Source: an uncultured Eubacteriales bacterium
GTDB taxonomy: Bacteria; Bacillota; Clostridia; Peptostreptococcales; Anaerovoracaceae
Assembly: GCA_959021945.1 (NCBI GenBank)
Contig: CAUEYG010000072.1
Location: forward strand, 1 to 7,044
DNA length: 7,044 nt
Direction of reading: 5' to 3'
Shown here: positions 1 through 6,390 of the stretch, piece after piece
How positions within the stretch are numbered: position 1 is the first letter of the stretch
Layout of the letters: each line of letters starts with the position of its first letter
Notes under the pieces: generated by a model
What the model saw: the letters and a program-made list of their open reading frames with translations, nothing else
What the model was told of the DNA's origin: nothing
The model's database searches: none
Translations under genes and position numbers: made by a program

Positions 1-2
1 CT

Positions 3-812
3 TATGGAAACGGATGCTGCATGTGCATTCTCCGCTGCCCATCATTTGGGCCGAGAGTCAGCATTACACAAAAAGCAGGCAAAAGCGATATCATGGGACG
101 CCGAAAAGACGGGGCCTTTGGCGCATTCAGCGGATCAGGAAAACTGGAAAAAGCCTCCTTATCCGATGAAATCCATCAGCAGCTGGACGAATACGGCGTA
201 GCAATCGTTCCTGTGCCAAAGGAGGAAGTGGTAAAAGAAAAGCTGGATCTAAAAGTCTGCCAACAGTATGCGCTCAATGAATATGCCGAAAACATCATAC
301 TGCTTGATACAGGCTATGCCAAGATTATGACGCCATTCTTTCCTCTGGAGAAACTGCGGAAAGTACCAGGGTTTGAAAATGCCAGATATGTGGACCCATA
401 CGCAGGAGGAAAAGGGAACTCCATCCGTTATTTGTCCGTGGCAGAAAGAGACAACTCCATGAAAGCGGCGGGCATTGAAAACATTTTCTGCGGCGGTGAA
501 AAATCAGGACTATTTGTAGGCCATACAGAGGCTATTTCCACAGGGAGCCTGGCCGGACACAATGCAGTGAGGTACTTAAAAGGGATGAAGCCTTTGGAAC
601 TGCCCAGCGGACTTACCATCGGCGATTTGATTTCCTTTGCAAATCAAAACCTGAACAGTGAAGAGGGTCTGATGACCAGATACACATTTGCAGGAGCAGA
701 ATATTTCAAAAGAATGAAAGACAAAGGCCTGTATTCTACTGATCCGGAAGAAATCAGAGCTCGCGTAAAACGCTATGGTCTGGAAAATATCTACAGTGAA
801 AAGCTAATCTAA
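3..812 (+). CDS. GidA/TrmFO-related FAD-dependent oxidoreductase, C-terminal part (5' end outside window)
   Basis: The reading frame is open from the left edge to TAA at 810-812 and gives about 269 residues of a protein whose start lies upstream. The stretch FCGGEKSGLFVGHTEA, followed by TGSLAGHNAVRYLKG, resembles the C-terminal FAD-contacting segment of the GidA (MnmG)/TrmFO family. There the motif runs F-x-G-Q/E-x-x-G, then a small-residue loop, then A-G-x-N-A. Known family members bind FAD, and some modify tRNA wobble or T-loop uridines. This protein lacks the usual MnmG and TrmFO wording, so it is better called a GidA-related oxidoreductase of unknown substrate. The visible N-terminal part has a cysteine cluster, CCMCILRC. 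Methionine 21-23 lies inside the frame with no Shine-Dalgarno sequence, and family-like sequence precedes it, so it is not the start. The gene converges on the DeoR gene and shares a terminator region with it. Family assignment is fairly sure; function is not. Confidence 0.72.
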   Translation, partial: YGNGCCMCILRCPSFGPRVSITQKAGKSDIMGRRKDGAFGAFSGSGKLEKASLSDEIHQQLDEYGVAIVPVPKEEVVKEKLDLKVCQQYALNEYAENIILLDTGYAKIMTPFFPLEKLRKVPGFENARYVDPYAGGKGNSIRYLSVAERDNSMKAAGIENIFCGGEKSGLFVGHTEAISTGSLAGHNAVRYLKGMKPLELPSGLTIGDLISFANQNLNSEEGLMTRYTFAGAEYFKRMKDKGLYSTDPEEIRARVKRYGLENIYSEKLI

Positions 813-818
813 AGCTGT

Positions 819-862
819 AAAAGCAGGCGCCGGCATGCTCATCTTGCCAGCACCTGCTTTTT
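819..862 (+). terminator. Rho-independent terminator, probably bidirectional
   Basis: Seven bases after the oxidoreductase stop codon, the arms AAAAGCAGGCGCCGGCA (819-835) and TGCCAGCACCTGCTTTT (845-861) pair over 17 positions with two C-A mismatches. They enclose a nine-base loop and end in a T run (858-862). The A run on the 5' arm gives a T run when read on the other strand. The same hairpin could therefore stop transcripts of the converging DeoR gene, which ends at 928. Between 863 and 927 I see only two very small hairpins (888-902 and 905-917). Confidence 0.85.
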
Positions 863-927
863 ATGTGTGCAGAAACGATTGTGTTCACTACTTTAGGAGT
901 AGCCAAGCCTGTCGCTTGAAAGAAAAA

Positions 928-1698
928 TTAAACTTCTGCCAACAGCAACTTTATCCCTGAATCCTCTAAATGAGAAATATATTCCGGTGACAGTTTATTG
1001 TCAGATATGACCGTATCAAGCTCAGTCAAAGAACAGGTAACACTAAAAGAATCAATACCAAATTTTTTGGAGGGTGCAACTAATACTGTTTTTCGTGCTC
1101 GATTTAAAATTTCCTTATTAATTTGAGCTACCTCGCAGCTATAATCAGATACGCCAAAGTCTTTTGTAATTCCACCTGCACATATAAATGCAATATCTAC
1201 ACAGAAGTTTTTTAACGCATCCATGGCCAGCTGACCTTCCATATCATACTCGCTGTTATTTACACATCCCCCAAGAACATACAAGCATACATCCGTGTTA
1301 ATCAACTCATTCAAAACGAAAATGGAGTTGGTGAGCACCGTAATGTTTTTTTTGCTGTACAGATTTTTTGCTATCTGGAGGATTGTTGAGCCAACAGACA
1401 GCAGGACAGTATCGCCATCTTTTACCAGTTTGGCAGCCTCCCTGCCAATTGCTTCTCTCTCTGGAGAATGGATTTCTTTATTAGAAGTTGCCCCGGCCAA
1501 TTGGCCTGGAACAATATCATCGGCGAGTATTGCACCGCCATAAACTCTTTTAAGAAGCCCTTTATCTTGCAGAAACTCCAGATCTCTTCTTGCTGTCTCA
1601 TGCGATACCTGGAATTTTTCTACTATTTCAGACATTTTAATCGTCCCAGTTTGGGAGATGATAGAAAAAATTTCATTTTGACGTTCTTTAGCCAGCAT
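928..1698 (-). CDS. DeoR/GlpR-family transcriptional regulator
   Basis: A 256-residue protein of typical DeoR-family length. Residues 1-57 form the winged helix-turn-helix: the MLAKERQ start, then EKFQVSHETARRDLEFL as the recognition helix region, then GLLKRVYGGA. The rest is the DeoR C-terminal sugar-phosphate sensor fold, with DGDTVLLSVGST, VLTNS, YVLGG and CAGGITKDFGVS. Start choice: the upstream in-frame ATG at 1710-1708 has no Shine-Dalgarno sequence, while ATG 1698-1696 has GAGGG five bases before it and gives the family-standard N-terminus. It is transcribed away from the MFS-kinase-M81 operon across a shared 277-base control region, which makes it the likely local, autoregulated repressor. 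Two usually conserved sensor positions differ: S101 stands where an Asp normally precedes x-G-S/T-T, and VAPSKKFG stands for the usual V-A-D-x-S-K-F. The family ligand is typically a phosphorylated sugar; here the ligand is unknown. Confidence 0.93.
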   Translation of the reverse strand: MLAKERQNEIFSIISQTGTIKMSEIVEKFQVSHETARRDLEFLQDKGLLKRVYGGAILADDIVPGQLAGATSNKEIHSPEREAIGREAAKLVKDGDTVLLSVGSTILQIAKNLYSKKNITVLTNSIFVLNELINTDVCLYVLGGCVNNSEYDMEGQLAMDALKNFCVDIAFICAGGITKDFGVSDYSCEVAQINKEILNRARKTVLVAPSKKFGIDSFSVTCSLTELDTVISDNKLSPEYISHLEDSGIKLLLAEV

Positions 1699-1703
1699 AA
1701 TAT

Positions 1704-1708
1704 CCCTC
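1704..1708 (-). promoter_or_regulatory. Ribosome binding site that decides the DeoR start
   Basis: GAGGG on the minus strand lies five bases before ATG 1698-1696. It overlaps the alternative ATG at 1710-1708, which itself has no purine-rich site upstream. This supports the shorter 256-residue product over the 260-residue one. Confidence 0.75.
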
Positions 1709-1750
1709 ATTTGTTATTTCTGAAAAACATTGGTAAACTACCACTATTCT

Positions 1751-1779
1751 ATTATATAACGGAATGATTCGCCTGTCTA
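1751..1779 (-). promoter_or_regulatory. Sigma-A-type promoter of the DeoR gene
   Basis: On the minus strand there is TAGACA (-35, positions 1779-1774), a 17-base spacer and a perfect TATAAT (-10, positions 1756-1751). Transcription should start near 1744, giving a leader of about 45 bases. The expected start coincides with the small inverted repeat TGGTA-N3-TACCA (1731-1743). The -35 box directly abuts the first copy of the AAATACA-type repeat array at 1780, which suggests that whatever binds the array also controls this promoter. Confidence 0.8.
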
Positions 1780-1870
1780 ATACAACCTTCATAATAAATA
1801 ATGCACAGAAATACAACTTGATCACCGAATAAATACAACAAAAATACATAAAAATACAATTAAATACACA
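1780..1870 (+). repeat. Six-copy AAATACA direct-repeat array, candidate operator
   Basis: Six same-orientation copies lie between the two divergent promoters: ATACAAC (1780-1786), AAATACAAC (1809-1817), AAATACAAC (1831-1839), AAATACATA (1842-1850), AAATACAAT (1852-1860) and AAATACACA (1862-1870). The T of the TACA core falls at 1781, 1812, 1834, 1845, 1855 and 1865. The steps are 31, 22, 11, 10 and 10 bases, close to 3, 2, 1, 1 and 1 helical turns. The array fills the space between the -35 boxes at 1774-1779 and 1878-1883. Some DeoR-family regulators, for example IolR of Bacillus subtilis, bind direct repeats of about 11 bases, so the adjacent DeoR-type protein is the natural candidate. That pairing is inference. 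The phased A runs could also bend the DNA or act as UP-like elements for the operon promoter. Confidence 0.7.
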
Positions 1871-1877
1871 AAAAGTC

Positions 1878-1906
1878 TTGACATCCCCAATAGAATTAGG
1901 TATCTT
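1878..1906 (+). promoter_or_regulatory. Sigma-A-type promoter of the MFS-kinase-M81 operon
   Basis: Perfect TTGACA (1878-1883), a 17-base spacer and TATCTT (1901-1906, four of six consensus bases). Transcription should start near 1913, giving a leader of about 63 bases before the first ATG. The upstream edge touches the phased repeat array. The downstream edge runs into the palindrome at 1911-1928. Confidence 0.82.
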
Positions 1907-1910
1907 GAAA

Positions 1911-1928
1911 GCAACAAAGTTGCAACTT
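1911..1928 (+). promoter_or_regulatory. Palindrome at the operon transcription start, possible operator
   Basis: AAGTTGCAACTT (1917-1928) is a perfect 12-base palindrome. It overlaps the hairpin-capable GCAAC-AAA-GTTGC (1911-1923). It sits at about +1 to +15 of the predicted transcript, a classic position for a blocking repressor. Its CAAC element also appears in the first three copies of the upstream array (TACAAC), so the same protein might bind both. Binding is inference. Confidence 0.5.
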
Positions 1929-1975
1929 AAATTATCAGAACATTTTGTTATTTTGAAAATTTAGGAGGTTTTCCA

Positions 1976-3202
1976 ATGAGTACCTTAACAAAATCAAACG
2001 GAAAATATTCAGCCCTCATCGGGTGTACCCTGATGCTGACGATTGTGTATATGTCGCTTACATCATGGTCTGTTGCAGTAAACGAGCTTGCAGATACCTT
2101 TAATCTATCAACGCCACTGATTCAGGCAGGATCCTCTATGTTAATTGCCGGGTATGTAATCGGTGGATTCATAGAAGGAAAATTGATAGGCAAATATGGA
2201 TGGAAAAAGGTATTTACTGTTGTTATTATCGCTTTCATTATTGCATCTGCACTAATTCCGTTAGTTTCTAATTATTATCTGATCCTTGCGTTCCGATTTG
2301 TTCAGGGATGCGGGTGCATGGTGGCGCTTACCAGTTCTGTTGTTAGTTCATGGTTCCCAACAAAGGAACGAGGCATTGCATTAGGAATTCTTTTAGGCGC
2401 AATCGGCCTGGGGTCTGCCTTTGGAGGATATGTAGGAGGTTTATTAACTCCAATGCTAGGATGGAAAATGACATTTTGGATTATTTCAGCTGTTTCCGTC
2501 ATTGGTGCTATTGTTTTCTATGTGATGGTAAAAGAAGCTCCCCCATTGGAGGAAGAGACCGCAGCAAAAGCTGAAGACCGATCTGAAAAGAGAAACTTAT
2601 TTCGTGAACCTGCCTTGTGGCTGTTAGGGCTCTCCACCTTGTGCTGTTTCTTCAATTGCTACGGCATGTACGCTTACCTTGCACAATATTTGTACACTCT
2701 GGACTATGCGGCATCAGAGGTTGGTACGATTGTATTCCTAAATGGTTTTATTGCCGTAATATCCACGCCGCTGGTGGGATGGATTTCGGATAAACGGGTT
2801 GCAGCTAAGGGAGCATTAAAGGCAAGAACATGGGCTAATACATGGTTAGCATTATTTGTAGGGTTAATAGGTTGTGCACTTATGCCGCATTTGGCTCCTA
2901 TCAATATGAGTATGGCCCTGCTGATTTCTCTCGTTGCAGGATGGGGGATTCCGGCAACAAACGGGCCGGGATTATCACTTCCAGCAGACTTGTTTGGCAG
3001 TGCGGCCTCTGGCGCAGGTGTCGGATTTGTGCTCCTCATAGCAGGTGCAGGGGGTATAATCGCTCCAATTTTTGTTCCATGGCTTGCCAACATGACAAGC
3101 TGGACCATTGGCTGGTATGTTACAGCCGTTCCAGCATTAATCGGTATGTTTATCAATCTTTATCTGGGACAATATAAGAAGGCGCCAAAGCATGCGTTAT
3201 AA
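1976..3202 (+). CDS. MFS (major facilitator superfamily) transporter
   Basis: A 408-residue integral membrane protein with about twelve hydrophobic segments. Six lie before and six after a charged cytoplasmic loop (about residues 186-210, EEETAAKAEDRSEKR), the usual MFS 6+6 layout. The loop 2-3 signature appears as EGKLIGKYGWKKVF (67-80) and is echoed in the second half as VGWISDKRV (267-275). Segment 4 starts RFVQGCG (107-113), followed by WFPTKERGIALGI (126-138). That combination is common in MFS carriers for organic anions, sugar acids and similar small solutes, so an anionic substrate is possible but unproven. AGGAGG (1963-1968) lies seven bases before ATG 1976, which fixes the start. It is the first gene of the operon and lies 18 bases before the kinase. 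Its likely job is to import the compound handled by the two cytosolic enzymes. Export cannot be excluded. Confidence 0.92.
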   Translation: MSTLTKSNGKYSALIGCTLMLTIVYMSLTSWSVAVNELADTFNLSTPLIQAGSSMLIAGYVIGGFIEGKLIGKYGWKKVFTVVIIAFIIASALIPLVSNYYLILAFRFVQGCGCMVALTSSVVSSWFPTKERGIALGILLGAIGLGSAFGGYVGGLLTPMLGWKMTFWIISAVSVIGAIVFYVMVKEAPPLEEETAAKAEDRSEKRNLFREPALWLLGLSTLCCFFNCYGMYAYLAQYLYTLDYAASEVGTIVFLNGFIAVISTPLVGWISDKRVAAKGALKARTWANTWLALFVGLIGCALMPHLAPINMSMALLISLVAGWGIPATNGPGLSLPADLFGSAASGAGVGFVLLIAGAGGIIAPIFVPWLANMTSWTIGWYVTAVPALIGMFINLYLGQYKKAPKHAL

Positions 3203-3220
3203 GGAAGAGGAGGGCCAATA

Positions 3221-4711
3221 ATGGGAAACTATATTCTCGCATATGATTGCGGCACGACGGCATTAAAAACAGTTTTGATAAAAATGGACGGTACTGTAAT
3301 GGGTGATTCAAAAGCCGATAATCCTTTGATTCAACTTTATCCAGGCTGGGCTGAGCAAGATCCGGAAACCCTTTGGGATTGCGTTTGCACAACGACAAAG
3401 GATATTTTGCAGACTTATAAAATCGCACCAAAAAAAGTAGCTGGTCTCGTATTTGTTGCACATTGGAAAAATATCATTCCTGTTGATAAAGATGGAGCTG
3501 TGCTGCGCAACAGCTTAATCTGGATGGATGCCCGAGCAAATGAACAAGCCGCCCGACTGAATGAAGCAGCAGGTTTCTTTGTGGGTACTGGGCAGGAATA
3601 CTGGCCTCGCCTTATGTGGGTAAAAGAAAAGGAACCGGCACTTTGGAAGCAGGCAGACAAGATTATGGGTTTAAATACATATTTTAAGTGGCGAGCAACA
3701 GATGAATTTGTAACAGAGCCGTCAGATGATTTGATTCATTCCTTTAACCCGAAGATGCAGTCGTATTATGATAAAGTAATTGATGCAGCAGGGCTGAGCG
3801 AAGATCTTCATAAGTTCCCCAAACTGATGCAGGCGACAGATAAAGTAGGAGGGCTTACAAGTAAAGCAGCAAAGGAATTGGGCCTTGCAGAAGGTACTCC
3901 TGTATTCGGTGGGTTTGGTGATTTGCCGGCGATAACAGTTGGAACCGGATGTTGCCAGAAGAACATGGTGCATGCGTATTTTGGAACTTCATCTTGGCTC
4001 GTTGATATTTTAGATGAGAGAAAAGAGGATTATGCACCACAATACTTCACATTTAATCACGAATATGAAGGTGCTTTGTTTGCTCTTCAAACGGGATGTT
4101 TTGCATATGAATGGGCGATAGATCAGTTTTATCATGAGGAGCGCAAGCGGCTTGGAGACAGTGTTTTTGGATTTGTTGAAAGAGAGCTGGAAACCATACC
4201 GGCAGGCAGTGAACACTTGATTGCTACACACTGGTTAACAGGAGAGCTTCCTCCCCTGGCTAAAAATGCAAAAGCATTATTTATGAATATAACATCCAGC
4301 CATGATCGGCGGCATATGGTTCATGCGGTTATGGAAAGTATCTGTTACACCCATAGATCTTATTTGGAAATGTATGAAGAAAAGAGAGGACAAAAAATCT
4401 CCTCCATTCGCGTAGTTGGAGGCGGTGCTGCAAGTGATTTGTGGATGCAGATGTTGGCGGATATTCTTAAAGTGACGGTAGAAGTGCCGGAGAGCCCTCG
4501 TTATACAGGAACCATCGGAGCATATTACTGTGCAATGGTCGGGCTTGGTCAGTTAAAAGACTATAATGCAATCTATGATGCAGTCCGTATTCAAAAAAGC
4601 TTTGTTCCGCGGCCTGAAAATGAGAAAATTTATGATAAGTTATTTCATGTCTACAAAAAACTGTTCCCGGCTTTAAAAGATTTGTACAGTGAGTTAAATG
4701 GTGTTTATTAA
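3221..4711 (+). CDS. FGGY-family carbohydrate kinase (xylulokinase-like)
   Basis: A 496-residue protein of full FGGY-kinase length, predicted to transfer the ATP gamma-phosphate to a sugar or polyol in the cytosol. Visible landmarks: the N-terminal phosphate loop YDCGTTALKTVLI (8-20); LIWMDARAN (99-107), matching the family W-x-D-x-R substrate segment; GFGDLPAITVGTG (231-243), with D234 at the catalytic-base position; GTSSW (255-259) in the second phosphate loop; and VVGGGAASDLWMQMLADIL (398-416), the adenosine-binding FGGY signature. Unlike true xylulokinases, the GQMHG substrate loop is replaced by VAHWK (79-83), so the substrate is probably not xylulose. AGGAGG (3208-3213) lies seven bases before the ATG. 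It is the middle gene of the operon, 18 bases after the transporter and 32 bases before the M81 gene, and is presumably cotranscribed. Family is certain; substrate is unknown. Confidence 0.93.
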   Translation: MGNYILAYDCGTTALKTVLIKMDGTVMGDSKADNPLIQLYPGWAEQDPETLWDCVCTTTKDILQTYKIAPKKVAGLVFVAHWKNIIPVDKDGAVLRNSLIWMDARANEQAARLNEAAGFFVGTGQEYWPRLMWVKEKEPALWKQADKIMGLNTYFKWRATDEFVTEPSDDLIHSFNPKMQSYYDKVIDAAGLSEDLHKFPKLMQATDKVGGLTSKAAKELGLAEGTPVFGGFGDLPAITVGTGCCQKNMVHAYFGTSSWLVDILDERKEDYAPQYFTFNHEYEGALFALQTGCFAYEWAIDQFYHEERKRLGDSVFGFVERELETIPAGSEHLIATHWLTGELPPLAKNAKALFMNITSSHDRRHMVHAVMESICYTHRSYLEMYEEKRGQKISSIRVVGGGAASDLWMQMLADILKVTVEVPESPRYTGTIGAYYCAMVGLGQLKDYNAIYDAVRIQKSFVPRPENEKIYDKLFHVYKKLFPALKDLYSELNGVY

Positions 4712-4743
4712 TTGTATATGGCGGGCAGCTTGGAGGTTTTATC

Positions 4744-6234
4744 ATGAAAATTGCAATTGGTGAATTTCATCAGGAAACAAACTCTTTTAATCCGTTTGTA
4801 AGTACAAGAAAGGATTACGAGGTGTTTGGAATACAAAAAGGCAGCGAAGTCATCAGCTGTGTTGATGATTCCTGCGCTCTTCAAGGAATGATCAATACAT
4901 TAAAGGCTGAAGCCGTGCAAATTTTGCCCACATGCAGAATGTGGGCAAATGCCTGGGGAAGGGTAGAAGATAAAGTAGTTGAAGAGTTTTTAGAAGAGGT
5001 GGCCAGTGTATTAAAGGACCATTTGCCATTGGACGGCGTATGTCTTTCTCTGCATGGTGCGACCCAGTCGGTTCTGTCAGATGATGTTTGTGGAGATATT
5101 TTAGAATCAGTGAGAAAAATTGTGGGGGCTGGTACAACGATTACAGCATCCCTTGATTTACATGCTCATGTAACAAAAAAAATGATAGACCATGCAGATT
5201 TCCTGTGCGGATATCAGACCTATCCGCATATTGATTTTTATGAGACCGGAGAAAGGGCAGCTAAATTATGTCTGGAAGGCATAAAGCAGGGCAGACCATT
5301 GTACAAACAATTTGTTCGTATCCCTATGGTTGTCCCGGCAAGCGGATTTACAACAATGGAAGGTTCTTTTGCCAGACTGATGAACTGGGCAAAGACATTA
5401 GAGGAACAAGGTGAACTGGTGGATTTTTCTATTTTCCAGATGCAGCCGTGGCTTGATGTAGAAAATGGGAATTCAGCCGTTTTGACGGTATCTACAACTT
5501 TGGAGGACCCTTATGCATTGAAATTTGCAGAAAAACTGGTAGAAATACGCCATAAAATGATGCCGAAGCTTAGCAACGTGGTAGAGATTATAGAATCAGC
5601 AGAAAAACAAAGGGATGGGGAACCGATTGTTCTTGTTGATTCGTCGGACTCCACAAATGCGGGAGCATGCGGGGACAGCGCTTATGTGCTGCAGGCGATT
5701 CAGGAATGCCGATCACCTGTGAAGGCGGCTATTGCATTATGCTGTAAACCTGCTGTTGATAAAGCTTTTGCAGTGGGGATTGGAAACAGAGGAGCATTTT
5801 CCATTGGTGCAGCGCTGGACAAAGTGCATACGCAACCTGTGGAAGTAACAGCTTATGTGCAGTCATTGCATGATGGAGTTTTTATACAGGAAGGGCCTGC
5901 TAAACGGGGGCTTGAGAATAACCTAGGAAAAACAGCAGTATTAAAAGTTGGAAATACACATGTAGTTGTTACTTCTGAATTTTTGCTGGGACCGGGAGAT
6001 CTACAGTTATACCGGCATTTTGGAATTGAACCTACCTTTTATCAATTAGTAGTTGTAAAAGCATGCTCCTCTTTTAAAGCCGGGTATCAGCATATATCAA
6101 ACAAAGTGATGTACGCAGATACGCCTGGTGCAGCAACTGCAAATTTACAGAGCCTCGATTATAAGAAAATTCCTGAAACATATTATCCTTTTACAGAAAT
6201 TTCAAAAGAGGATATTGAAGTGGTTCGATTATGA
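4744..6234 (+). CDS. M81-family (MlrC-like) metallopeptidase/hydrolase
   Basis: A 496-residue protein, close to the usual M81 length. It begins KIAIGEFHQETNSFNP, the hallmark N-terminus of the DUF1485/MlrC family. The N-terminal catalytic domain (about 1-290) carries LSLHGA (102-106), LDLHAH (137-142) and YPHIDFYETG (160-169), which supply the clustered His, Asp and Glu residues expected to bind metal, probably zinc. The C-terminal MlrC domain (about 295-480) starts with IVLVDSSDSTNAGACGDSA (295-313), a form of the family D-x-x-D-x-x-x-x-G-x-x-G-D loop. The founding member, MlrC, hydrolyses linearised microcystin, but most relatives have unknown substrates, probably small amides or peptides. 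There is no signal peptide, so it should act in the cytosol on imported material. GGAGG (4732-4736) lies seven bases before the ATG. It is the last gene of the operon. No convincing terminator follows it in 6235-6334. Confidence 0.9.
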   Translation: MKIAIGEFHQETNSFNPFVSTRKDYEVFGIQKGSEVISCVDDSCALQGMINTLKAEAVQILPTCRMWANAWGRVEDKVVEEFLEEVASVLKDHLPLDGVCLSLHGATQSVLSDDVCGDILESVRKIVGAGTTITASLDLHAHVTKKMIDHADFLCGYQTYPHIDFYETGERAAKLCLEGIKQGRPLYKQFVRIPMVVPASGFTTMEGSFARLMNWAKTLEEQGELVDFSIFQMQPWLDVENGNSAVLTVSTTLEDPYALKFAEKLVEIRHKMMPKLSNVVEIIESAEKQRDGEPIVLVDSSDSTNAGACGDSAYVLQAIQECRSPVKAAIALCCKPAVDKAFAVGIGNRGAFSIGAALDKVHTQPVEVTAYVQSLHDGVFIQEGPAKRGLENNLGKTAVLKVGNTHVVVTSEFLLGPGDLQLYRHFGIEPTFYQLVVVKACSSFKAGYQHISNKVMYADTPGAATANLQSLDYKKIPETYYPFTEISKEDIEVVRL

Positions 6235-6334
6235 AAGTTTAACATAAGTTGTAAATTTAAGTTAGACAAATGAAAATCGTATCAGAATATGGCAAACTGA
6301 AAGTGTATTATCAAACAAAAGATATTGATAAGAA

Positions 6335-6363
6335 TTGATGTTGTAATGATAATATATTATAAT
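6335..6363 (+). promoter_or_regulatory. Promoter of the antitoxin-Fic locus
   Basis: TTGATG (6335-6340), a 17-base spacer and a perfect TATAAT (6358-6363). Transcription should start near 6370, giving a leader of about 20 bases. AGAGGTGAT (6377-6385), complementary to the 16S rRNA tail, precedes ATG 6391. A second TATAAT at 6363-6368 could act as a shifted -10. The rest of the spacer after the M81 gene (6235-6334) shows no terminator and no gene. Confidence 0.72.
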
Positions 6364-6373
6364 ATAATTACAA
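6341..6373 (+). promoter_or_regulatory. 33-base imperfect palindrome over the -10 box, likely autorepression operator
   Basis: The arms TTGTAAT (6341-6347) and ATTACAA (6367-6373) are perfect inverted repeats. Symmetry continues inward around a centre at 6357, so that 14 of 16 base pairs match. The palindrome starts right after the -35 box and covers the spacer, the -10 box and the expected start. A ribbon-helix-helix antitoxin dimer binding here would shut off its own promoter, as is usual for RelB/DinJ-type antitoxins. Part of the symmetry comes from AT-richness, but the GC-containing outer arms make chance less likely. Confidence 0.6.
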
Positions 6374-6390
6374 AAGAGAGGTGATGATAC

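Noticed and set aside
4..201. Possible small plus-strand ORF of 65 residues
   Set aside because: It overlaps the oxidoreductase in another frame, has no ribosome binding site and shows no recognisable sequence.
1708..1710. Upstream ATG as DeoR start
   Set aside because: It has no Shine-Dalgarno sequence and overlaps the ribosome binding site of the ATG at 1698-1696, which gives the normal family N-terminus.
1780..1870. CRISPR array or minisatellite
   Set aside because: The units are only about 9 bases, spacers are 1-22 bases and AT-rich, and the position between two -35 boxes fits an operator far better.
1906..1920. Catabolite-repression (cre) site at the operon start
   Set aside because: TTGAAAGCAACAAAG lacks the central CG and the closing CA expected of a cre box.
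2704..3156. 150-residue open frame on the minus strand
   Set aside because: It lies wholly inside the MFS gene, which is clearly real, and its composition is that of an antisense shadow of membrane codons.
3673..3681. AAATACATA inside the kinase gene, and AAATACACA at 5952-5960 in the M81 gene, as extra operators
   Set aside because: They are single copies inside coding sequence without phased neighbours; chance occurrence in AT-rich DNA is the simpler reading.
6235..6300. Rho-independent terminator after the M81 gene
   Set aside because: Only weak AT-rich repeats are present, with no GC-containing stem followed by a T run; read-through into the toxin-antitoxin locus cannot be excluded.
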